64,000 nt of DNA from Burkholderia sp. MS389 (lineage in GTDB: Bacteria > Pseudomonadota > Gammaproteobacteria > Burkholderiales > Burkholderiaceae). Each line of letters opens with the position of its first letter. Position 1 is the first letter of the stretch. The DNA lies in contig NZ_CP045995.1 in NCBI RefSeq assembly GCF_016899425.1, positions 1,488,001-1,552,000 on the forward strand. The letters run 5' to 3'. Below the pieces are notes generated by a model. The model made no database searches. It saw nothing but the letters and a program-made list of their open reading frames with translations, and had not been told where the DNA came from. The translations under genes were made by a program, and so were the position numbers. This document shows positions 34,714-42,135 of the stretch, piece by piece.

Positions 34714-35100
34714 GCCGCCCGCGGCCGCGCATGCGGCCGCGCGATCCGGCAGGCCGCACGCGCCGCGCCGGAATTCCGCCGGACCACCGGGCGCCGCAAC
34801 GCCTGCGCCCGCTCCCGTTGGCCGTCGGCTATGTCAAAGTTCGTCACGCGCTGCCAAAACCGGCGGTTTCCATGCCACAATCGCCGCAAACAGTCGCCGG
34901 GGCAGCCCGCCCGACGCGCGCCGTGCCAGGCGTGCCCGACGACACGCCGGAATCCGGCCGCCGCCTTCGCGAATCTCGTCGACCGATTCGCGCACCGCGG
35001 CGCACCGGCGCGAATCCAACCATGACAATCCACGGCGCGCCGCTGCCGGCCAGACGCTCGACGCGATGCCGGACGCACGACGCCGCAGAGGAAACAACCG
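34714..35100. other. intergenic stretch before the DUF2827 genes
   Basis: About 390 bp of GC-rich sequence with no supported gene. It probably carries the promoter of the DUF2827 genes, but no clear -35/-10 pair or palindrome was identified. Confidence 0.3.
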
Positions 35101-36246
35101 GTGACGGACATCAATGAAGCCGCCGCGGGCGGCACCCGCAAGCACCGGCCGGCGGTCGGCATCTCGCTGTTCGCGCGCGATGGCCAGGCGATCTGGGAAA
35201 ACGGCATTCACCAGAACATCGCGTTCCTCGCGATGATGCTCAAGCGCTCGGATCGCGTCGGCCCCGTCTATTTCCTGAACGGCGGCGACGCCAATGCGCT
35301 GCCGGCCGGCCTCGAACTCGACGGCCTCGACATCCCGCTCGTGAAACCCGCCGACGTCACGCACGAACTCGACGTCGCGATCGAAATGGGCGCGCAGTTG
35401 CCCGTCGAATGGCTCCGGCACATGAAGGCGCTCGGCAAGAAGACCGCTGCGTTCTTCTGCGGGCACGTGTATGCGGGGCTGGGCGAAACGCCGATCTTCG
35501 GGAAACCGTCGGGGCACGTGTTCAACGGCGCGCCGTTCGACGAAGTGTGGCTGCTGCCGCAATACGACAAGACCGCCGCGCCGATGCTGCGGACGATCCT
35601 GCGCGCGCCCGTCCACCTGATGCCGCACATCTGGTCGCCGTACTTCCTCGAGCGCCGCGTGGCCGCGCTCGCCGACGAAGGCGCGACGTTCGGCTATCGG
35701 CCCGGCCAGCGGCCATGGAAGCTCGCGATGCTCGAGCCGAACATCTCGGTCGCGAAGTCCTGCCACTACCCGATGCTCGCTTGCGACGAGCTCTACCGCG
35801 CGCGGCCTGATGCGGTGCAACACATGTTCGTGGTCAACTCGATGCACATGAAAGAACATCCGACCTTCGTGCACTTCGCGAACAGCCTCGATCTCGTGCG
35901 CCAGCACAAGGCGACGTTCGAGCCGCGCATCGACCTGCCGGGCTTCATGGCGCGCCACGCGGATGCGGTCGTGTCGCACCACTGGGAAAACGGGCAGAAC
36001 TATCTGTATTACGACGTGCTGTACGGCGGCTATCCGCTGATCCACAACTCGACGCTGATCGGCGACGCCGGCTATTACTACCCGGACTTCGACTCGGCCG
36101 CCGGCGGTCGCGCGCTGCTCGAAGCGTGGCTGCATCACGACGAACGTCTCGACGACTACCGTGCGAAAGCCGACCGGCTGCTGCACTCGGTCTCGATCGA
36201 CAACCCCGCGAACCTCGACGCGTTCGTCTCGCGTCTGGTCGCCTGA
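35101..36246 (+). CDS. DUF2827 family protein, glycosyltransferase-like (paralogue 1)
   Basis: A 381-residue cytoplasmic protein. The N-terminal motif FARDGQAIWENGIHQNIAFL is shared by all four paralogues here (WENG/WYNG/WING followed by Q-N/H). The middle has VHLMPHIWSPYFLERR and MLEPNISVAKSCHYPML, and the C-terminal part VVSHHWENGQNYLYYDVLYG and YPLIHNSTLIGDAGYYYPDF. The GYPLIHN segment and overall two-domain alpha/beta layout resemble GT-B glycosyltransferases. The start is GTG 35101, with GAGG about 10 bases upstream. First of three tandem copies, downstream of the adhesin and OmpA genes. Confidence 0.75.
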   Translation: MTDINEAAAGGTRKHRPAVGISLFARDGQAIWENGIHQNIAFLAMMLKRSDRVGPVYFLNGGDANALPAGLELDGLDIPLVKPADVTHELDVAIEMGAQLPVEWLRHMKALGKKTAAFFCGHVYAGLGETPIFGKPSGHVFNGAPFDEVWLLPQYDKTAAPMLRTILRAPVHLMPHIWSPYFLERRVAALADEGATFGYRPGQRPWKLAMLEPNISVAKSCHYPMLACDELYRARPDAVQHMFVVNSMHMKEHPTFVHFANSLDLVRQHKATFEPRIDLPGFMARHADAVVSHHWENGQNYLYYDVLYGGYPLIHNSTLIGDAGYYYPDFDSAAGGRALLEAWLHHDERLDDYRAKADRLLHSVSIDNPANLDAFVSRLVA

Positions 36247-36260
36247 ACCGGAGCATACGC

Positions 36261-37415
36261 ATGTCGGACTCCAATGCCCGTCAAGCGCCCGGCGAGGGCA
36301 AGCGTCTCGTCGTCGGCGTGTCGCTGTTCGTGCGCGGCGCCGGCCAGTCGCTGTGGGAAAACGGCATTTTCCAGAACTGCCTGCTGCTGATCCTGCTGCT
36401 GCGCCAGTCGCCGCTCGTCGCGGATGCCGTGATGGTCAACGGCGGCGAACAGGTCGCCGATCCGCAGATGATGCTCGGCGAGTGGAACGTGCCGCTGCTG
36501 TCGATGGACGAAGCGCTCGAGCGCTGCGACGTGCTGATCGAAATGAGCGCGCAATTCGGCGCGGATTACCTGCGCGCGTTCCGCGAGCGCGGCGGCAAGG
36601 TCGTCACGATGCGGGTCGGCAACGACTACGTGATCGACATCGAGCGCGCGATGTTCGACAAGCCGTCAGGCTTCCTGTTCTCGGGCGCGCCGTACGACGC
36701 GGTGTGGACGATTCCCGAATTCGAGCGCTCGTGCCTGCACTACTACCAGACGGGCTTGCGCGCGCCGGTCACGATCGTCCCGCACATCTGGCATCCGATG
36801 TTGTTCGACAAGGCGCGCGCGACGCTCGGCGCCGGTTTGTCGTTCGGCTATCGGCCCGGCAAGCCGCGCTGGCGCGTGACGATGTTCGAGCCGAACATCT
36901 GCATGGTGAAGACGAGCATCATTCCGATGCTCGTGACCGAGGAAGCGTATCGCGCGAATCCGGCATTCCTCGAATTCGTGCGCGTGTGCAACACGATCCA
37001 CCTGAAGGATCACGCGACGTTCATCCACTTCGCGAAGAGCCTCGACATCGTGAACCACGGCATCACGACGTTCGAAAGCCGCTATGCGGTGTACGAGTTC
37101 ATGGCTGCATACGGCGATGCGGTGGTGTCGCACACGTGGGAGAACGCACAGAATTACCTGTATTACGAGCTGCTGTACGGCGACTATCCGCTGATCCACA
37201 ACTCGCCGTTCCTCGGCAAGGCCGGGTATTTCTATCCGGACTTCGACTGCCAGGCGGGCGGCCGCGCGCTATTGCAGGCGTTCGCCGAGCACGACGCGAA
37301 TCTCGACGCATACCGCGAGCAGTCGAAGCACGTGCTCGACTCGGTCAGCATCTACAACCCCGAGAACGTCGCGGCCTATACGGACGCGATCGCCACGCTC
37401 TATCGCGACGCATGA
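36261..37415 (+). CDS. DUF2827 family protein, glycosyltransferase-like (paralogue 2)
   Basis: A 384-residue paralogue. ATG 36261 is the start because GGAG lies 8 bases upstream and the preceding in-frame extension (from 36126) overlaps the previous gene and is Arg-rich. Conserved blocks: VRGAGQSLWENGIFQNCLLL, TIVPHIWHPMLFDKAR, MFEPNICMVKTSIIPML, VVSHTWENAQNYLYYELLYG and YPLIHNSPFLGKAGYFYPDF. It follows paralogue 1 by 14 bp and precedes paralogue 3 by 28 bp, so the three form one operon. Activity and sugar donor are unknown. Confidence 0.75.
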   Translation: MSDSNARQAPGEGKRLVVGVSLFVRGAGQSLWENGIFQNCLLLILLLRQSPLVADAVMVNGGEQVADPQMMLGEWNVPLLSMDEALERCDVLIEMSAQFGADYLRAFRERGGKVVTMRVGNDYVIDIERAMFDKPSGFLFSGAPYDAVWTIPEFERSCLHYYQTGLRAPVTIVPHIWHPMLFDKARATLGAGLSFGYRPGKPRWRVTMFEPNICMVKTSIIPMLVTEEAYRANPAFLEFVRVCNTIHLKDHATFIHFAKSLDIVNHGITTFESRYAVYEFMAAYGDAVVSHTWENAQNYLYYELLYGDYPLIHNSPFLGKAGYFYPDFDCQAGGRALLQAFAEHDANLDAYREQSKHVLDSVSIYNPENVAAYTDAIATLYRDA

Positions 37416-37443
37416 CCGATCCTCGTCCCACGGAGCCGAGCCG

Positions 37444-38580
37444 ATGAAACTCAATGTCGCGATAACGATCAACGTGCAGCGCGACGCGACGCAGTCGATC
37501 TGGTACAACGGCGCGAACCAGCACTGCGTGTACCTGTACATGCTGCTGAAGCAGTCGCCGTTGATCGGCGAGGTCTGGCTCGCGCACGACGACGGCATCG
37601 CCGCGTATCCGCAGGCGCTGATGATGGACGCATTCGGCGACGCGCTGCGGCCGCTGTCGGCCGTCGTTCACCAGACCGACCTGCTGATCGAAATGAACGC
37701 GTTCGTCGATCCGTCTCACACGGACGTCGTGCGCCAGCGCGGCGGCAAGTGCGTGTCGTATCGGTTCGGCAACGACTACGTGATCGCGGTCGAGACGATC
37801 AACTTCGAGAAGAACGACTGGCGGCCAAACCCGCACCGCGTGCAGTTCGACGAGATCTGGACCAATCCGCAGCACATGCATACGTGCGCCGCGTATTTCC
37901 AGGCCGTGTACCGCGCGCCGGTGATCGAGCTGCCGCATATCTGGTCGCCGTATTTCATCGAACGCAGCCTCGACGCGGACCCTGAACTGAAGGCGCGCTT
38001 CGGCTATCGCAACCGCGGCCCGGCCAAGCGCATCGCATTCTTCGAGCCGAACCTGAACGTCGTGAAGAGCGCGATCGTGCCGATGCTCGCCGCGAACGCG
38101 TGCTACGTCGAGCATCCGGAACTCGTCGAGCACGTGTACATGACCAACACGTTCGACAAGAAGGAAAACGTCGCCTTCAAGCATCTCGCGCTCGGGCTCG
38201 AGATGGTGCGCGACGGCAAGGCCACCGCCGACGTGCGTGCGCCGTTCGTCGCGTGGGCCGCGCATCACACCGACATCGTCGTGTCGCACCACTGGGAAAA
38301 CGGCCTGAACTACCTGCTGTACGACGCGCTGTACGGCAACTACCCGCTCGTGCACAACTCGCCGTTCCTGCGCGACGTCGGCTACTACTATCCGGACTTC
38401 GAGATCTTCGATGCGGCGCGCGCGATCGCGACCGCCGCGCAAACGCACGACGCACGGCTCGACGACTACGCGGCGGCCGCCCGCCGCTGCCTGCACCGGG
38501 TCGACACGCTCGCCGAGCACAACGTTCGCGCCTATTCCACGCAGATCCAGCACCTGTTCGCCGGCCGCCCGCTCGGCTGA
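37444..38580 (+). CDS. DUF2827 family protein, glycosyltransferase-like (paralogue 3)
   Basis: A 378-residue paralogue whose N-terminal motif is altered to SIWYNGANQHCVYLYMLLKQ. It keeps VIELPHIWSPYFIERSLDAD, FFEPNLNVVKSAIVPMLAAN, VVSHHWENGLNYLLYDALYG and YPLVHNSPFLRDVGYYYPDF. The replacement of N by H in the first motif could mean a different acceptor or donor from the other copies. Last gene of the rightward operon. Confidence 0.75.
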   Translation: MKLNVAITINVQRDATQSIWYNGANQHCVYLYMLLKQSPLIGEVWLAHDDGIAAYPQALMMDAFGDALRPLSAVVHQTDLLIEMNAFVDPSHTDVVRQRGGKCVSYRFGNDYVIAVETINFEKNDWRPNPHRVQFDEIWTNPQHMHTCAAYFQAVYRAPVIELPHIWSPYFIERSLDADPELKARFGYRNRGPAKRIAFFEPNLNVVKSAIVPMLAANACYVEHPELVEHVYMTNTFDKKENVAFKHLALGLEMVRDGKATADVRAPFVAWAAHHTDIVVSHHWENGLNYLLYDALYGNYPLVHNSPFLRDVGYYYPDFEIFDAARAIATAAQTHDARLDDYAAAARRCLHRVDTLAEHNVRAYSTQIQHLFAGRPLG

Positions 38581-38604
38581 TTGCCTGCGCACGCGCCGGT
38601 TGCG

Positions 38605-39021
38605 TTACGCCAGTACCCGATCGCCGCTTTGCGCGGCGAACGCGCGGCCATGCCGCCGCCCGATGCGCGCGAGCACCGCGAAACAACGGGCGGCCGACCG
38701 GCCTGCGTCGGCCGATTGCCGGACGAGGCTGTCGGATACGCCGCGCGCGATCGCCGACTCGTCGCCGCACGCGCCGGCGATGACGCCCGCGTAGTAGTGC
38801 CGGGCCGCCAGTTCGCGGCCGCCCGCGTCGAGCGGCATCATTCGCCGAATACGGCGTGCGACGCGTGTCAGACCGTCCAGATACGGCGCGACGTCGATCG
38901 GCGCATCGGCCGATTCGGCGCCCAGTTGCCGCAGCATGTCGGCCAGCTCGGCGATCGCGACCAGCTCGCGCGCATCGATCGCCTGCGTGCCCGTTCCGCC
39001 TCCGGCTTTCGTCTCCGTCAT
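38605..39021 (-). CDS. Hypothetical protein, 138 residues
   Basis: The product starts MTETKAGGGTGTQAIDAREL and is mostly helical, rich in Ala, Arg and Leu (VAIAELADMLRQLGAES, GLTRVARRIRRMMPLDAG). No signal peptide, membrane segment or recognised family. An AGGGGCG site precedes ATG 39021; the in-frame extension to 39225 is unlike coding sequence of this kind. It is transcribed away from the EAL gene in the same direction, converging on the DUF2827 operon. Confidence 0.5.
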   Translation of the reverse strand: MTETKAGGGTGTQAIDARELVAIAELADMLRQLGAESADAPIDVAPYLDGLTRVARRIRRMMPLDAGGRELAARHYYAGVIAGACGDESAIARGVSDSLVRQSADAGRSAARCFAVLARIGRRHGRAFAAQSGDRVLA

Positions 39022-39091
39022 GCCCACGCCCCTTTGCGATTCGTCCCGCCCCCGACGCGCACCGCGCGCGCCGCCCTGCCCGTTTCCGCTA

Positions 39092-39895
39092 TCACGCGGC
39101 GGCCGGCGATCGCCATGAAAAGCGAATGCCCTGCGCCCACGTGACGCCGGCATCCACGATGATCTGCCGGTCGGTCTCGCTTTCCACGCCTTCGACGACG
39201 ACGTGCCGCGCCCCTTCATGCGCAAACGCGATCAGCCGCCGGAACTGGTAGCGCCCGATCGCGTTGCGCTTGATCATCGACAGGATCGAGCGGTCGAGCT
39301 TCACGATGTCGGGATTGCCGACCACCAGATTGTTCAATGCACTGAAGCCGACACCGAAATCGTCGATCGCGATCCGGCACCCGGCCCGCCGGAAGCGGTA
39401 CACGAACGACCGGCCCGCGACGGGGTTCAGCGGCCCCGTCTCCGTGATCTCGACGACCAGCCGCGCCGCCACCGACGGCTCGCGCTCGAGCCGCCTGAAA
39501 ATCGCCAGCCACGCGTCGTCCACCACCGCACTCGCCGCCGCGACGTTGCAACCGTACACGGCGCCCGGATCGGCGCGCAGCGCATCGATCGTACGGCCGA
39601 CCACCAGCCGGTCGAACCAGCGCATCAGGCCGAGCGCTTCGAGGCGCGGCAAGAAGACGAGCGGCGGCAGCGCATCGCGCTCGCCCCACCGCAACCGCGC
39701 CAGGCGTTCCTCGTACAGCACGCCGCCCGACAGGTCGGCGCGGCAGACGGGTTCGTGCGCGAATCCGAGCCGGCTTTCGACGAAACTGCGTACCGACGCA
39801 AGGTCGGGATGATCGTCGCGCGCGCCGAACACGAGATCGATTTCATCGCGATTCGCTTTCCGATTCGCCTCCTGGCGAGCTTCGACCGCATTCAT
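39092..39895 (-). CDS. EAL-domain c-di-GMP phosphodiesterase
   Basis: A 267-residue protein that is almost entirely one EAL domain. The eponymous motif is altered to YEERLARLRW, keeping the Glu. Other active-site elements are present: CNVAAAS (Asn), EITETG (Glu), DDFGVGFS (the Asp pair), KLDRS and VVEGVES (Glu), with AQGIRFS at the end. These suggest a possibly active c-di-GMP hydrolase without sensory domain. ATG 39895 has GGAG 6 bases upstream. It sits between the adhesin/DUF2827 operon and the fourth DUF2827 gene; c-di-GMP control of adhesion is the likely link. Confidence 0.75.
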   Translation of the reverse strand: MNAVEARQEANRKANRDEIDLVFGARDDHPDLASVRSFVESRLGFAHEPVCRADLSGGVLYEERLARLRWGERDALPPLVFLPRLEALGLMRWFDRLVVGRTIDALRADPGAVYGCNVAAASAVVDDAWLAIFRRLEREPSVAARLVVEITETGPLNPVAGRSFVYRFRRAGCRIAIDDFGVGFSALNNLVVGNPDIVKLDRSILSMIKRNAIGRYQFRRLIAFAHEGARHVVVEGVESETDRQIIVDAGVTWAQGIRFSWRSPAAA

Positions 39896-40510
39896 CCGGC
39901 GCTCCGGCAAATGGCGAGCCGCCGATCGCGGCTCGACCTCAACACCCAGACGGAACGCGCCCACCTCGACGCGCTCCGCCGCCTACCCGGCCCATCCTGT
40001 ATGTCGATTTTTTCCGGGGAGCGTACTGGTCGCTTCGGCACCGTCAAATTCGATATTTTTACGATATTCGATTACCTGAAATACACCACGCGCGCGCGAT
40101 ACCAACAGTGCGACAGGTTACACAACGCGAATTACAAGAACCTCAAATCCGAATCGCTTATATTTTTCATCCAGACCGTTTTATCCGAATCTTCTTTTCC
40201 CGGATTCGCTCGTCGCTCGAATCGGGGCACCGTCAATTGATCAGATAAATACTATGCGACGAAGTACCGCCCGCGCTCGATATGTCGGGGAGAAATGCCG
40301 CTCTCCGCACGTGCCGCCTCACTCTTGATACCTGCCGCCGCGCGCCATTCGATCACTGCGGCATGCAATTTCCGCGTTCCCAACGATATTGTTAAATTTC
40401 CAACAGGAATCAGTCTCGCTTAATCCATAATACCAATTTCAATTATATGAAGATTATAGATTGAAACATATTTAACAATCTTTCCAACTTGTTAACCTAT
40501 AAACTTGTTT
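39896..40510. other. AT-rich intergenic region
   Basis: No gene is supported. From about 40050 onwards the sequence is markedly AT-rich, like the region upstream of the adhesin gene, which suggests a shared foreign or silenced origin. TATAAA at 40498-40503 is a possible -10 element for the small RNA below. Confidence 0.45.
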
Positions 40511-40590
40511 TTGACGGACTTCCCTCGGAGCCGTCAATTTCGTGCCTTCGAAAACCGTCGAACCCATCCGGTTCGTCGGTTTCTTTTTTT
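40511..40590 (+). ncRNA. Candidate ~80-nt small RNA
   Basis: Two hairpins follow a -10-like TATAAA (40498-40503). The first is TTGACGG/CCGTCAA (40511-40537) with a pyrimidine-containing loop ACTTCCCTCGGAG. The second is a 13-bp stem, AAACCGTCGAACC with GGTTCGTCGGTTT (one mismatch), followed by seven T (40584-40590). There is no plus-strand protein gene upstream within 600 bp or downstream, so the terminator must end a non-coding transcript. The -35 element is weak. Confidence 0.5.
40552..40590 (+). terminator. Rho-independent terminator
   Basis: 13-bp stem (40552-40564 with 40570-40582), CATCC loop, then C and seven T. Oriented on the plus strand, against the neighbouring minus-strand DUF2827 gene. 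Confidence 0.8.
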
Positions 40591-40682
40591 AACGGCATCA
40601 TTTCGTCAGACATGAGGGCGGGACAAACCCGACGGCGGGAGGCGAGCGGAGCGCAACGACCGTGCGCCGCGGAACACCGGCC

Positions 40683-41825
40683 TCAGGCGGCCGGCGCGCC
40701 GATCAGGTTCGCGAGCAGCGCGTCGTACTCGGCGACGAGCGCCGGATTCGCCGACGTGTAACGGCGAAGGATCTCGCGCTGGCGTCGCGCATACGCTTGC
40801 CAGTCGTCGTCGTGCGTATGCAGCGCGCGCAGCAGCGCATCGGCGCCCTGCTGCACGTCGTTGTCCGGATAGTAGTAGCCGAGATCGGGCGCGAGACTCG
40901 CGTTGTGCACGAGCGGATAACCCTGCCAGCACACGTCGAAATAGAAATAGTTCAGCGGGTTCGACCATTGATGCGACACGACGATATCGGTCAGGTCGGC
41001 CAGGAACAGCGGCGTATCGAAACGCCCGACGAAGCTCGCCTTGCCCGCGCGCACGATATCCAGGTAGTTCATCAGCATCACGAACTCGGGGCTGTCGTGC
41101 GCGAGGCGATCTGCGTTCGTCACGTGCGTGAAGCAGATCGCGTCGGGGTCGCGGCGATACGCCTCGTCGATGATCAGCATCGGATACACGCAGAACTTCA
41201 CGACGTTGTGGTTCGGCTCCATCACCGTGAGCCGCTTGCCGGGCTCGCTGCGCGGCCGGTATTCGCCGTGCTCGGGCAGCGACTGTGCGCGTTCGGTCAG
41301 GAACATCGGATCCCACACGAACGGCACCACGCGTCCCGGACAGCGGCGCAGCGACTGCAGGAACGGCAGCGACGACGGCGCGATCTGCGGAATCGCCCAC
41401 ACCTCGTCGTAGCCGCGGTTGATGAACAGCGAATCCCACAGCCGGCGGCCGAACAGCATCGACTCCATCGCGTTGATGTACTCGACGCCGCAGCAATAGC
41501 TGACGAGCTTCGCGCCGCGCGCTTTCAGGTAGGCCGTCTGCTCGCCGTCGATCTGCCCGCCAAGCTCGATCACCACGTCGAGCGCGTCCTTCATGTCGGC
41601 GAACGCGCGCGTGTCGTACACGCTGCGATCCCACGGCAGCGCGTCGGTCAGCGGCACGTCGGTCGTGTTGACCAGCGTCACGTGGTAGCTGTGCGGCGAC
41701 GCCATCAGCAGTTTCGCGAGGAACAGCGCGTTCTGCTTGATGCCGTTGATCCACAGGCTTTCGTCGGGGGCACGCAATCCGATCGTGATACCGATGCGCA
41801 GGCCGGTCAGGACAGGAGACGTCAT
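40683..41825 (-). CDS. DUF2827 family protein, glycosyltransferase-like (paralogue 4)
   Basis: A 380-residue paralogue of the three tandem proteins at 35101-38580 but encoded on the opposite strand. It keeps DESLWINGIKQNALFLAKLL, VVPFVWDPMFLTER (in place of the PHIW block), VMEPNHNVVKFCVYPMLIID, VVSHQWSNPLNYFYFDVCWQ and YPLVHNASLAPDLGYYYPD. The divergence of the PHIW and WEN blocks suggests a different specificity. ATG 41825 gives MTSPVLTGLRIGITIGL; no clear ribosome-binding site is present. It is separated from the tandem copies by the EAL gene and the AT-rich gap. Confidence 0.75.
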   Translation of the reverse strand: MTSPVLTGLRIGITIGLRAPDESLWINGIKQNALFLAKLLMASPHSYHVTLVNTTDVPLTDALPWDRSVYDTRAFADMKDALDVVIELGGQIDGEQTAYLKARGAKLVSYCCGVEYINAMESMLFGRRLWDSLFINRGYDEVWAIPQIAPSSLPFLQSLRRCPGRVVPFVWDPMFLTERAQSLPEHGEYRPRSEPGKRLTVMEPNHNVVKFCVYPMLIIDEAYRRDPDAICFTHVTNADRLAHDSPEFVMLMNYLDIVRAGKASFVGRFDTPLFLADLTDIVVSHQWSNPLNYFYFDVCWQGYPLVHNASLAPDLGYYYPDNDVQQGADALLRALHTHDDDWQAYARRQREILRRYTSANPALVAEYDALLANLIGAPAA

Positions 41826-42135
41826 CGTCGGCGGGATGGAAGATTGAACGGGGATGGCTAGGCGCAGTGTAGCGCGCGACGCGCCGCCCGCGTCAAGCGG
41901 CGGCAATCCGGCATTCTAGCGGAGCGCCGGCCGCACACTGTCAGGGATGGTCAGCGCCGCCACCGGCAGCGCCAATCCGTCCGACCGTCATGCGACACTC
42001 GTGCCGCCCGGCGGCCGGTTTTCTCGCGGCATTCGAGCGGGCAGCGTGCGACTTCGTCGCACCGCCATCGATCGGTCAACGCGACGCGCCGGGCGGATGC
42101 CACCGGCCGGCCCGTCGTCGCTTAGGTTGCCGTCG
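41826..42135. other. intergenic stretch between DUF2827 and phospholipase genes
   Basis: About 310 bp of GC-rich sequence with several short GC-rich inverted repeats and no supported gene. It contains the promoter of the leftward DUF2827 gene and the 3' end of the phospholipase transcript. Confidence 0.3.

Noticed and set aside
40489..40761. 90-codon plus-strand frame over the terminator at 40552-40590
   Set aside because: It runs through a strong intrinsic terminator and into the convergent DUF2827 gene; no ribosome-binding site.
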